Below are positions 22,554 through 30,758 of a stretch of 64,000 nt of DNA, one piece after another. Each line of letters starts with the position of its first letter. Positions within the stretch are counted from its first letter, which is position 1. The stretch covers positions 2,604,001 to 2,668,000 of the forward strand of contig NZ_CP159486.1 of the NCBI RefSeq assembly GCF_041902845.1. The letters are read 5' to 3'. Position numbers and translations under genes: made by a program. Under the pieces are notes generated by a model. The model saw only the letters and a list, made by a program, of their open reading frames with translations. It made no database searches and was not told the DNA's origin. The DNA is from Limibacterium fermenti (GTDB lineage Bacteria; Bacteroidota; Bacteroidia; Bacteroidales; Dysgonomonadaceae).

Positions 22554-23495
22554 TTAAAGATTATTTTCCAAAACGTTTTTCGGAAGATTAAAAACCTTTG
22601 TGTTTACCTTATTATAATAGAGCTCTATTTTTTCTATTTGATCTGAATTTCTATCCAGAATTTCAGTTACATTATTAAAATCATAAACAACTTTTCCATC
22701 TTGTTTTTCATCCTGCATTTTAATTAAGTTCGTAAAGTTAGGCAGTACGATTTTGGAGTCTTTCTTTAGTTGTACCCACAACAATAACTCGTTCTCGCTA
22801 CCGGCTTTCGAAGCAGAATCATACCATGTCACTCCACGACGCATTGCTTCCTTTAGTTTATCGATATCCTCCGTCGAAAGACTTTGCGCATCTTCACCTG
22901 CCAATGAAGCTATGTCAGAAAGATTTTGAGGATTGATGGAAAAATGGTGCACATAATGCCCTTCTTCCAATTTAGACTGGCGCCCTATCGTAGTCATGCC
23001 CTTTTCGGCTTCAGGATCGTTCGCCTTATTACTGAAGGGAGAGGTAATTTGTTCAGTAAATATATTATCTTCATGCCAAATGTTTATTCCATGATTGATC
23101 TGTACGGGTCCATGTACGGAAATATTCGTTTCTCCGGCAAAAGTCGCTCCGAAAAGGCGGATATCGATGCAAGACAAAAGATTTTTAGCCACAGCCGTTT
23201 TAATGATTCTATCATTGTTTTTCACTTTTTCTTTAGGGTAGTCTCCAAAATGTTTTTTGTAGGACTCATCCAAAGAAATAGGATTCATTTGATCGTTCAA
23301 CGATTTGAAATAAAACACCCTTTCTTTGTCAAATACATCTTTAATGTAATTCTTGACCGTATATTTAAAAGCCTTATCGGTAGCATATACTTTACCATTC
23401 GGCAAACGGCGCGGTTGACCCGAAAAATCCGCATTGTAATTTGAGTTGATCGCTTTTACAACAGCGACTCCGAAAATTCTGTTATTGAAATTCAT
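22554..23495 (-). CDS. cas7: Cascade backbone Cas7 (Csh2 family)
   Basis: Cas7 polymerises along the crRNA spacer to form the Cascade backbone. The protein is 313 aa. The N-terminus (NNRIFGVAVVKAINSNYNAD, then SGQPRRLPNGKVYATDKAFK and a KNYI helix) follows the Csh2/Cas7 pattern of a first RRM strand, an Asn/Gly-rich loop and the TD.A.K helix. A DIRLFGATFAG segment further on is the other family hallmark. The start is 23 bp from the cas8b stop. The C-terminal lysine-rich half (NLIKMQDEKQDGK) fits a crRNA-binding surface. The arrangement cas8b-cas7-cas5-cas3 is the standard I-B interference order. Confidence 0.93.
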   Translation of the reverse strand: MNFNNRIFGVAVVKAINSNYNADFSGQPRRLPNGKVYATDKAFKYTVKNYIKDVFDKERVFYFKSLNDQMNPISLDESYKKHFGDYPKEKVKNNDRIIKTAVAKNLLSCIDIRLFGATFAGETNISVHGPVQINHGINIWHEDNIFTEQITSPFSNKANDPEAEKGMTTIGRQSKLEEGHYVHHFSINPQNLSDIASLAGEDAQSLSTEDIDKLKEAMRRGVTWYDSASKAGSENELLLWVQLKKDSKIVLPNFTNLIKMQDEKQDGKVVYDFNNVTEILDRNSDQIEKIELYYNKVNTKVFNLPKNVLENNL

Positions 23496-23518
23496 ACTAT
23501 TCTGTTTTTAATATGTGA

Positions 23519-25456
23519 TTATTCGCTTTTCGTGTTTTCGTCATTCTTTTTTTCATAGATTATATTAGGAGCAAAGCATCCGGCAAGTAAGAAACGCTGA
23601 TATTTTTTCATATCTTCATTTCCTTCATAAGTCAAAACATCTTTCGCTAAATTGGCAAACCGGCCCTTTCCCAAATCGATCTCATGTTTGTACATGCTGA
23701 TCATTTCCGTTATTGCATCTTGTACTTGAGCAATACTATGCTTTTGTAAAATAGGTTCTAACATTGCATACGTTTTGTTACTGGCAGCACTCTTTGTTAA
23801 TAAATAATAGATTACTTGTCCCGCAGCAAAAGCGAATTCGGCAGGATCGGAAGACAATTCGACCTCATGGTTATTGGCAACAGACCGCACATGATTCATT
23901 AATTCTTTAATTTTTGAAGCCATATTATTTTTATTTTTTGGATTATTCGTATCGAAATAATTATAAAGACTAAACCAGATATTTAATTTTTTCTTAATAT
24001 CGTTTTCTTTTGAATGATATTTCCCTTCTTTAAATTCATCTTGTCGCATATCTGCAATGATAACGTGATACATGATATCATCAAACATCAAACAGGTTAT
24101 GGCATCTTCTTTCGATTTATAGATGTAATCGTAAAAAGCTTGCCTATATTTCATTATCATTTGATAAACAATATCTTTCCCGCTTACATATTGCGGGTCT
24201 ATTTCGTTGAAATAGTTAACCGACATTTTATTATCTTTGATTTTTACTAATGAATTATTGAAAACGGTTTGAACGATATTGCTTTCAAAACCAAAGATTG
24301 TATGGATTTCCATTGTCGATTCCGGCTGCTTACCGCTTGTTGATCCGAATAAATTCAATACTTCGCAGGGATGACCATTTTTCTCCATTTTGTATCGAAA
24401 CAAAGAAACAAAATCAAAATCTTTCACTTCGCCGTTAAGCATGAACAGGAGATAGTAGTTTGCAAGATTCCTATTCCTTTCACCGCACACCTCTTTTAGA
24501 ATTTCGGAATAAGCAGGCTTTCCGTCTTTTGTTTCATTATAAATCCGAATAATTTCAAGATTCGTTGCAAATTCTTTTTTATCAATGAATACCGGTAGCG
24601 GATTGGGTAATATCTTATTTGATAACAGCGTTTCAAAATTACTAAGTGCAAGAGCATCCTCAGCTGTAATTCTTCCACTTATACCTTTATACATAGAAGC
24701 GGTTTTATGCTCTAAGAACGGTTTTTTAGCATTCAATCCATTCAAGAAATTACTTAACCCGTAAGTGGCATCTGTTATTTCCTCTTCACTATTGTAATCA
24801 TTTTTATTAAAGAGATTTTGTTTTAAATAGTTTGCATGTGCTTCCTTATATTTTGTCAAAGGGACGTCTTTCAAATAAATATTGACAAAAAAAGAATCTT
24901 TCATTTTATCAAAAATAGTCACTTCCAATTCAGAGCCATCTTTTTGTTTTTCAGGAATTAAAAAATCGTTTATATTCGTCAGGACTTCATAGCAAACTTG
25001 CTCGAAAGCTTTTGATTTTTGGATAGAAATTTCATCATTATCATTTAAACAAATAGCTCTTGCATTTTCAAAATAATATGAAAACAGACTCGTTACCTTA
25101 TCAGTTCCAATACCTTCTAATTTCGAATTCTGAAAAGACTTCTTTTTGAAAGTCACTATAAATGGGGAACACGAGAAAATTTGCTTTTTCTTATCGAAAA
25201 CTTTATTCATAGTTGTTCCCACACGCCTGCCGCAATCTTCGTATTTTATGATTTCTGATAATAATTCATCGGTATCATTTTTTCCGTCATAATAATCATA
25301 ATCCACCTTATATCGAGGAGGCTTATTTTTCCATTTTCCTTCTTCATCCAGTTCTATGAATAGGTGCAACCCTTCAGAAGGTTCTCTATTAATGGAGAAA
25401 ATTTGAGGATTACTTTGAGATATTTCATTCATAAAATTCACAAGTTCTCGTATCAT
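23519..25456 (-). CDS. cas8b: Cascade large subunit Cas8b (Csh1 type)
   Basis: Cas8b recognises the PAM and helps open the target duplex. I assign this 645-aa protein mainly from size, position just before cas7 and general resemblance to Csh1: an N-terminal alpha/beta part (residues 1-120, with the segment SCSPFIVTFKKKSF), a Lys/Asn-rich middle and a helical C-terminus (about 480-640). I saw no CxxC zinc pairs, which some Cas8b proteins have. The gene is strongly AT-rich. The ATG at 25456 is the first ATG of the frame. It is the first recognisable cas gene of the operon; cas6, often placed before cas8b in I-B loci, is not there. Confidence 0.85.
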   Translation of the reverse strand: MIRELVNFMNEISQSNPQIFSINREPSEGLHLFIELDEEGKWKNKPPRYKVDYDYYDGKNDTDELLSEIIKYEDCGRRVGTTMNKVFDKKKQIFSCSPFIVTFKKKSFQNSKLEGIGTDKVTSLFSYYFENARAICLNDNDEISIQKSKAFEQVCYEVLTNINDFLIPEKQKDGSELEVTIFDKMKDSFFVNIYLKDVPLTKYKEAHANYLKQNLFNKNDYNSEEEITDATYGLSNFLNGLNAKKPFLEHKTASMYKGISGRITAEDALALSNFETLLSNKILPNPLPVFIDKKEFATNLEIIRIYNETKDGKPAYSEILKEVCGERNRNLANYYLLFMLNGEVKDFDFVSLFRYKMEKNGHPCEVLNLFGSTSGKQPESTMEIHTIFGFESNIVQTVFNNSLVKIKDNKMSVNYFNEIDPQYVSGKDIVYQMIMKYRQAFYDYIYKSKEDAITCLMFDDIMYHVIIADMRQDEFKEGKYHSKENDIKKKLNIWFSLYNYFDTNNPKNKNNMASKIKELMNHVRSVANNHEVELSSDPAEFAFAAGQVIYYLLTKSAASNKTYAMLEPILQKHSIAQVQDAITEMISMYKHEIDLGKGRFANLAKDVLTYEGNEDMKKYQRFLLAGCFAPNIIYEKKNDENTKSE

Positions 25457-25588
25457 GTTTTTTTCTTTGATTGACTAAGATTTGTATTTATATTTTTCAT
25501 TTCATGCCGCAAGATAACACTTTTCAATGAAAGAAATAAATTTAAAAACAGAAATATTCATTATTATTTTAAATTATATTTTCATACT

Positions 25589-25622
25589 CTCCAACCGTGG
25601 GGCAACAGCCCTGCGGTTGGAG
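25589..25622 (-). terminator. Strong hairpin between the 241-aa gene and cas8b
   Basis: CTCCAACCG (25589-25597) pairs with CGGTTGGAG (25614-25622), and GGGC/GCCC pair inside them across a TG/TG internal loop. On the minus strand it lies about 44 bp after the stop of the 241-aa gene and before the cas8b promoter region. It is followed by an A/T-rich stretch rather than a clean U run, so it may be a terminator or a structured leader of the cas transcript. Confidence 0.6.
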
Positions 25623-25665
25623 ATGAATAGATAAGCCGTTAGGGTCTCTTGCCGGGACCGTTTGC

Positions 25666-26391
25666 TTAGACCTCCTTTTCCTCCTTTTCTTCCTTTTTCT
25701 TGTCGGCCTCTTTCCGTTCGGAATTGACTCTCTTGATGAGGTAACTCATCGTGTAGTCTTTCAGGCGGGCGGGATCGACACCTTTATAGATGGCTCTTCC
25801 GGCAATCAGATATTTATTCAAATCATGCCAGAAATCATTACACGTCAAAAGGTTTTCCTGCGTGTTCAACCCGCGCTTGCTTCTTATGGATTCTTGCGCG
25901 TTATTGAGTGTCTCGATCTCTTCTACCGTATCTTTGATAGTCGCCACTAATTCGGGCTTTAATCCTTGCGATTGCAGCACTTCCAAATGTAAATTGATGT
26001 TGGCCGACAATTCGTGCCCTTTCTTCACGACCCCTTCGGTATTTCCGTTGCCGATTTCCGTTCGCAGGTCGCCCAATCCCAAATCATCACCGTTCAATTC
26101 GGTGGCTGCAAACCGGGCATATCCTTCCAGCCGGTTGAGCGGCTTTCGAAGTTCACGGATCTTCCGGTCTAACGTTTTGGTTATGCTTTTCATTTCCCTA
26201 TTCAACGTATCGGTCGATACGGCATTCGCACATCCATTCCTCTTCGTTTCTAAAACGACAAGAGATTCTTCACTAAACTGGTCGGAATAAGCCGTAAAAT
26301 CGGCCAAATCGCGACGTACACTTGTGATTGCATACCCTCCGATGATGGGTAATTCTTCCACTTTACATGGGAACTCTTTTACTACTTTCAT
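25666..26391 (-). CDS. Helical protein of unknown function upstream of the cas operon
   Basis: This 241-aa protein has no recognised domain. It is predominantly helical: residues 60-100 (TLNREMKSITKTLDRKIREL), 125-175 and 185-215 look like amphipathic helices of a bundle, and the C-terminus is a highly charged Lys/Glu tail (ERKEADKKKEEKEEKEV). There is no signal peptide or membrane segment. It occupies the place where cas6 is often found, but it lacks the Gly-rich C-terminal loop and ferredoxin-fold pattern of Cas6, so I do not call it Cas6. A strong hairpin separates it from cas8b, so it is probably a separate transcription unit. Its GC content is higher than that of the cas genes, which suggests it belongs to the resident chromosome. 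Confidence 0.7.
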   Translation of the reverse strand: MKVVKEFPCKVEELPIIGGYAITSVRRDLADFTAYSDQFSEESLVVLETKRNGCANAVSTDTLNREMKSITKTLDRKIRELRKPLNRLEGYARFAATELNGDDLGLGDLRTEIGNGNTEGVVKKGHELSANINLHLEVLQSQGLKPELVATIKDTVEEIETLNNAQESIRSKRGLNTQENLLTCNDFWHDLNKYLIAGRAIYKGVDPARLKDYTMSYLIKRVNSERKEADKKKEEKEEKEV

Positions 26392-26512
26392 TTTCTTTTT
26401 GTTTTAAGTTATGAATGAAATCTTAAGAGCGCTCGATTCCCGGGTGTCTATAGATATTAAATGTATATTGTCTCCTTCAAAAAGGATTGATTCGTTTGAT
26501 ATGGATGAGTAC
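26392..26512. other. Intergenic, nothing clear
   Basis: Upstream region of the 241-aa gene. A palindromic GAGCGCTC is present, but I see no convincing promoter. Confidence 0.4.
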
Positions 26513-26785
26513 GATGCCCTCAACGCTTAGCCCGAAGCTCCCAATGAGTACCATGATGCTCCCAATCGTTACCCCGATGCACATAATCAGCAACCTGATG
26601 CAATTTTTTGCTACCCCGGTGCTTCCAAAGAGTTTCCTGAAGCTCCCAACGAGTTTCCCGAAGTTCCCAACGAGTTTCCCGAAGTTCCCAACGAGTTTCC
26701 CGAAGTTCCCAACGAGTTTCCCGAAGCTACTAATGAGTACCCTGATGTTGTTTTTTAGTTTCCCGAAGCTCCCAAGCATCATCCC
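26513..26785. repeat. 21-bp-period degenerate tandem repeat, 13 units, no indels
   Basis: Thirteen consecutive 21-bp units stay exactly in register. The consensus is close to GAAGCTCCCAACGAGTTTCC plus C. The four units around 26639-26722 are almost identical and the outer ones have diverged. Because 21 is a multiple of 3, several frames stay open on both strands (for example a heptapeptide repeat containing NFGKLVG), but nothing else supports a protein. Units of 21 bp equal two turns of B-DNA, so each unit presents the same helix face. A second array of the same period but different sequence lies at 59004-59360. Confidence 0.9.
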
Positions 26786-27076
26786 GGCCTTCGTACCATC
26801 GATCCGTACTAACGAATTCCGTTTTCAATATGTCAAAAAACACAATCACGATTTGATTTTTATCCATGATCAATACCGCACGTTTTGCGGGTAAAATGTC
26901 TTTACATTCTTCAATTAAATTCGTTTCAAATATACATAAAAGTATACACATATACACAGACCCATAAAAATTGAGTGTTCTGTTTGAGTCCGTTTGGGCC
27001 GGTTTTACACATTGATTTGAAATAAGCCACAACTTTCTCTATATTTGAAGATCATTAACCACTAAAATATTCAATA

Positions 27077-28285
27077 ATGAAAAAAGTATGTGGCTTAGAT
27101 GTGCACAAAGATAATATATTCTGTGCAATCTACAATGGAGAGAGTCATTCTCAAGTGAAAGAATATGCAACGCTGACCCCTGCAATCTATTCGATGGGTG
27201 AGTACCTGCAGTCGGAAGAGGTGGAGGAGGTGGCCCTGGAAAGCACGGGTATCTACTGGATTGCCGTGTGGGACATATTCTACGAGATGGGGTTCAAGTT
27301 GACGCTTGTCAACCCGTACCTGATCAAACAGATGCCGGGTCGTAAGAGCGACATCAAGGATGCCCAGTGGATAGCCAGCCTGTTGCACAAGGGCATGATG
27401 CGCGGCAGTTTCGTTCCTGCTCCCCTGATACAGGAGTTGCGGGTCTATTCCCGCAAATACGGCAAGCTCAGGCAGCAGGTGACCCGTGTGCTGACGTGTA
27501 TGGACGCCATCCTGGTAAAGGCAGGTATCCGGGCGAGCAGTTGCCTGAGCAGTATCAGCACGAAAAGTTTCATGGGTATCGTCGAGGCGCTGATAGCCGG
27601 ATGGACAGACCCGGGCTATCTTGTAAGCCTGGTGTACGGGAACAGGAAAAACAAGCAGAGCGGGAAATTAAAGGAGGCCCTTAGGGGCAATATCAGGGCG
27701 CACCACCGCCAGGAATTGTCCTGGGCGAAACAGGAGTATGACATATACCAGTTGCAGATATCGGAATGTCTGTCACAAATGGAGCGGATATGTGGCCTAC
27801 ATTTTGCGTTGCCGGTAAATCTTTTACAAACCATTCCGGGAATAAGCCGGATAGCGGCGATGACCATAATAGCCGAAACGGGTGGGGATATGAGTGTCTT
27901 TGAAAATAGCGGCAAGATTGTCGGATGGGCGGGATTGCGCCCGAGGAATGATGAAAGCGCCGGCAAATACAAGAGCACCGCTACCACCAAAGGCAACAAG
28001 TACCTGCGTTCGATCCTGGTACAGGTCTCCTGGGCGGCTTCCCGGTCGAAGGGTTCGTTTTTCAAGGAAAAGTTCCAACGCATGACCATGCGCAAGCCAA
28101 GGAAAAAGGCTCTGGTCGCCATAGCAAGGAAACTGCTCGTTGTCATATGGAACGTGCTCAAGCACACCAGGCAATACGATCCCCGGCTGGCCCCTGTTTA
28201 CGATCCGGTGAAGATGAAAGCCCGGCTCGCATATTACAAGAAGGAGTACGAAAAAACAGCGAACATACTGAATATTAATCTATAA
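27077..28285 (+). CDS. IS110/IS1111-family transposase (DEDD recombinase)
   Basis: The 402-aa enzyme has the two-domain layout of the IS110 family: an N-terminal RuvC-like DEDD domain (Asp in CGLDVHKD near the start, Glu in ALESTG, Asp residues in KSDIKDAQW) and a C-terminal Transposase_20 domain with the helix-hairpin-helix LLQTIPGISRIAAMTIIAETG region and the WAGLRPRN and KGNKYLR motifs with the conserved Ser region after them. These recombinases insert their element at a target chosen by an element-encoded RNA. The frame is intact and full length, so the copy may be active. GC content is clearly higher than in the cas operon to its left, as expected for a separately acquired element. Confidence 0.95.
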   Translation: MKKVCGLDVHKDNIFCAIYNGESHSQVKEYATLTPAIYSMGEYLQSEEVEEVALESTGIYWIAVWDIFYEMGFKLTLVNPYLIKQMPGRKSDIKDAQWIASLLHKGMMRGSFVPAPLIQELRVYSRKYGKLRQQVTRVLTCMDAILVKAGIRASSCLSSISTKSFMGIVEALIAGWTDPGYLVSLVYGNRKNKQSGKLKEALRGNIRAHHRQELSWAKQEYDIYQLQISECLSQMERICGLHFALPVNLLQTIPGISRIAAMTIIAETGGDMSVFENSGKIVGWAGLRPRNDESAGKYKSTATTKGNKYLRSILVQVSWAASRSKGSFFKEKFQRMTMRKPRKKALVAIARKLLVVIWNVLKHTRQYDPRLAPVYDPVKMKARLAYYKKEYEKTANILNINL

Positions 28286-28505
28286 TACAAGCGTAAAGGC
28301 CGGGTAACTTTGTGGTGGCTCAAGACCCCGTTTACAAATAGGCCAATGTCACAGTCGTCCCTGAAACGACCTCAAGAACACAGACCGGGGTTAATGCTGC
28401 TCCCAATAAGAGAAGACAAGCCCGCAGAAGAAAATCGCATATCGGAAGGCGTCACCGCGTCTTTGCCTGCAACCTTGTGGGTAGGGTGATTTATGCCTGT
28501 ATCCA
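28286..28505 (+). ncRNA. Candidate bridge/seek RNA region of the IS element
   Basis: The 3' non-coding part of the insertion sequence contains nested stems. ACCCCG (28325-28330) pairs with CGGGGT (28386-28391). Inside it GTCGT (28354-28358) pairs with ACGAC (28366-28370) around a 7-nt loop, and a CTCAAGA is directly repeated at 28319-28325 and 28371-28377. IS1111-group elements are known to encode a guide RNA between the transposase stop and the right end. Structure is seen; the function is inferred from family knowledge. Confidence 0.5.
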
Positions 28506-28510
28506 AACAT

Positions 28511-28754
28511 CTTTCTCTATTTAGCTCCATTTTTCTTTGAATATGGGGGGAATTTATAGAAGAAAGTTATAAAAAGTAATCGCGAAAAGAAATACTTTTT
28601 TTTCGAAAAGATATGCTAACAGGCGATTTTTAACTTCATTTAAACCTACCGGACTTAACTTGCTTCATTTTTAACCGATTAAAAACTTTTCTTGTCCTGA
28701 CAAAAGCGATTCGGAAAGGGCTCGATTTAATAAAAATTCAATAAAACAAGCATC
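28511..28754. other. AT-rich intergenic stretch
   Basis: Right flank of the insertion sequence. I see no gene, promoter of consensus type or repeat in it. Confidence 0.4.
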
Positions 28755-28781
28755 GACAGGCATACCTGTCATTTTTCTTTT
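28755..28781 (+). terminator. Rho-independent-type terminator
   Basis: GACAGG, a CATA loop and CCTGTC form a 6-bp hairpin followed by ATTTTTCTTTT on the plus strand. It lies downstream of the insertion sequence and could stop read-through toward tldD. Confidence 0.65.
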
Positions 28782-28952
28782 ACGTTAAAAACAAAACGAA
28801 AAAGTTTCGGGATGTAAGGAAATCGGCATTTTCTACGTTTATTTTGAAAGAGATGCATTATATTTGCAAGAACATTCACACTAAACGAAGGAACGGTTTT
28901 GAATTTTCCGAATGATCTGATTTTGTTTATTCTTTTATGCTGTTTTTTGCCT

Positions 28953-29075
28953 TTTTTGCGCCTTTGAACTTTCCTATCTTTCAAATAACCCGCTATTTGA
29001 TGTGAAACGAAAGTTCAAATCCATCAAAAAATGACTAAAAAACGCCGCATAAAAAAAATTCAAACCAGTTTCTAA
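28953..29075. repeat. Dispersed palindromic intergenic repeat, copy A
   Basis: About 91% identical to 50358-50479 (roughly ten substitutions and one indel in 122 bp). It contains TTGAACTTTC and its reverse complement GAAAGTTCAA as outer arms, and TCAAATA/TATTTGA as inner arms, around a CCCGC core. The same core (CAAATAGCCCGCTATT) recurs in the element at 41203-41386. Directly after it (29075-29105) lies a close match to the terminal inverted repeat of that element. Confidence 0.85.
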
Positions 29076-29122
29076 GAAACTATTTAAATTTCTTGCGAAA
29101 GGCTTTAATTAAACTATTCTTT

Positions 29123-30643
29123 ATGAACAGACGAAATTTTATCCATACGGGCAGTCTGGCATTAGCCGGGACCATCGTTACACGCCCGTTCGCTAACGCG
29201 TCCCCCAAACACACCGCCGCCACGGCCGTAAACGCCGCGATGGATCATTTCGGGGTGAGTAAAAACGATATCCGAAACACCTTGGCCGCTGCCCTCGAAA
29301 AAGGCGGCTATTATGCCGATTTGTTCTTTGAGCATACATTCAACAACTACGTGGGATTGCAGGACGGCGCCGTGAACCGCTGCAACTCGAACATCGACTT
29401 CGGCATGGGCGTGAGGGTGTTGTCGGGCGACCAAACGGGGTATGCCTATATCGAAGACATCACTCCGCAAGAGATGCTCAAAGCGGCGCGTACGGCGGCA
29501 CGTATCGCCGACGGCAGCGCAAAAACAGCTCCTGCGGCGCTGACCGAAAAACCGCTGAAGAAAAACTATTACACGGTTTCGACCCGCTGGGAGGAGGTTT
29601 TACTGAAAGATAAAACGCCGTATCTGCAACGGCTCAATGAAAAGGTCTTCGCTCTCGACAAACGGGTACAGAAGGTGTCGGCCTCGCTGAGCGACAGCAC
29701 CACGCACATTCTTTTCTGCAATTCCGAGGGTGTCAGTTACTACGATTACCGCCCCATGTCGTCGCTCTCGGCGCTTTGCATCATGCAGGAAAACGGGCGC
29801 ACCGAAAGCAATTATGCATCGCGGGCTTACCGCAAGGGATTTGAATTTCTGACGGACGAACTGACGGATGTCATCGCCCGCGAAGCCGTCGAAAAAACGG
29901 CTCTCCTATTTAAAGCCGTGAAGCCCAAGGGCGGCGAAATGCCGGTGGTGATGGGCGCCGGCGGATCGGGCATCTTGCTGCACGAAGCCATCGGACATGC
30001 TTTCGAGGCCGACTTTAACCGGAAAAACGTCTCGATATTTGCCGGACAACTTCACAAGAAGGTCTGCAACGAACATATCAATGTGGTGGACGACGGCACC
30101 ATCCCCTTTAACCGAGGGTCGGTGAACATCGACGATGAAGGCACGGACGGGCAAAAGACGTATATCGTGCGCGAAGGCATCCTGACGAGCTATCTGCACG
30201 ACCGCATCAGCGCCCGCCATTACGGCATCGCTTCCACCGGTAACGGCCGCCGCGAATCATTCCGCTATCCGCCCATGCCCCGCATGCGCGCCACGTACAT
30301 GGAGGCGGGCGACCGCAAGGAAAAAGACATTATTGCCAGTGTGAAGAAGGGGATCTTCGTCGATAACTTCACCAACGGGCAAGTGCAGATCGGCGCGGGC
30401 GACTTCACCTTCTTTGTGAAATCGGGCTACCTGATCGAAAACGGCGAACTGACCCAACCCATTAAGGATATCAACATCATCGGAAACGGCCCCAAGGCAT
30501 TGGCCGACATTACCCTTGTCGCCGATAATCCGGCCATTGACAACGGCACTTGGACATGCGGCAAAGACGGGCAATCGTGTCCCGTGACCTGCGGCATGCC
30601 TTCGGTCTTGGTCGGCAAACTCACCGTGGGAGGAAACAGCTAG
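29123..30643 (+). CDS. tldD: TldD-family metalloprotease with Tat-like signal
   Basis: TldD and TldE (PmbA) form a metalloprotease that processes modified peptides or degrades unfolded peptides. The zinc motif HEAIGH is present (LLHEAIGHAFEAD), so this is the catalytic partner. The 506-aa length from ATG 29123 is slightly long for TldD because of an N-terminal MNRRNFIHTGSLALAG segment that looks like a twin-arginine signal, followed by a hydrophobic stretch and a plausible ANAS cleavage area. A TTG 30 bp upstream lies inside an intergenic repeat and is unlikely to be the start. The partner gene pmbA follows after 115 bp and has no such signal. Export of TldD-like proteins is unusual compared with the cytoplasmic enterobacterial form; the signal is inferred from the motif. 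Confidence 0.9.
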   Translation: MNRRNFIHTGSLALAGTIVTRPFANASPKHTAATAVNAAMDHFGVSKNDIRNTLAAALEKGGYYADLFFEHTFNNYVGLQDGAVNRCNSNIDFGMGVRVLSGDQTGYAYIEDITPQEMLKAARTAARIADGSAKTAPAALTEKPLKKNYYTVSTRWEEVLLKDKTPYLQRLNEKVFALDKRVQKVSASLSDSTTHILFCNSEGVSYYDYRPMSSLSALCIMQENGRTESNYASRAYRKGFEFLTDELTDVIAREAVEKTALLFKAVKPKGGEMPVVMGAGGSGILLHEAIGHAFEADFNRKNVSIFAGQLHKKVCNEHINVVDDGTIPFNRGSVNIDDEGTDGQKTYIVREGILTSYLHDRISARHYGIASTGNGRRESFRYPPMPRMRATYMEAGDRKEKDIIASVKKGIFVDNFTNGQVQIGAGDFTFFVKSGYLIENGELTQPIKDINIIGNGPKALADITLVADNPAIDNGTWTCGKDGQSCPVTCGMPSVLVGKLTVGGNS

Positions 30644-30671
30644 TAATGACTAATGACTAATGACTAATGAC
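30644..30671. repeat. Heptamer tandem repeat (TAATGAC) x4
   Basis: Four perfect copies of TAATGAC follow directly after the tldD stop codon and add further stop codons in several frames. The unit could vary in number by slippage. Confidence 0.9.
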
Positions 30672-30758
30672 TAATTATAAATGGCCAATGAATCATAAAA
30701 ATCATTCACCAGTCACAGTTGGTCACTTATCATTTTAAACAACCAAATAAATACGCAC

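Larger units (their letters stand above)
26990..28510 (+). mobile_element. IS110/IS1111-family insertion sequence
   Basis: The element consists of a transposase gene plus a long 3' non-coding region. Exact ends are uncertain. A short subterminal inverted match GTTTGG (26992-26997) and CCAAAC (28503-28508) gives a length of about 1.5 kb, usual for the family. Only about 85 bp precede the transposase start while more than 220 bp follow it, which resembles IS1111-group elements, where the guide RNA is encoded at the right end. It sits next to the 21-bp repeat array. Confidence 0.65.

Noticed and set aside
25666..26391. The 241-aa protein as a Cas6
   Set aside because: It is helical with a Lys/Glu tail and has neither the ferredoxin-like strands nor the C-terminal Gly-rich loop of Cas6.
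26477..26894. Open frames on both strands across the 21-bp repeat at 26.5 kb
   Set aside because: A period divisible by three keeps frames open by chance. There is no start context, domain or codon pattern to support a protein.
26730..27032. A 100-aa minus-strand frame upstream of the transposase
   Set aside because: It crosses the likely left end of the insertion sequence and part of the 21-bp array, and shows no domain.
29093..29122. TTG start of tldD at 29093
   Set aside because: It lies inside a dispersed repeat sequence, and the ATG at 29123 gives a normal signal-like N-terminus.
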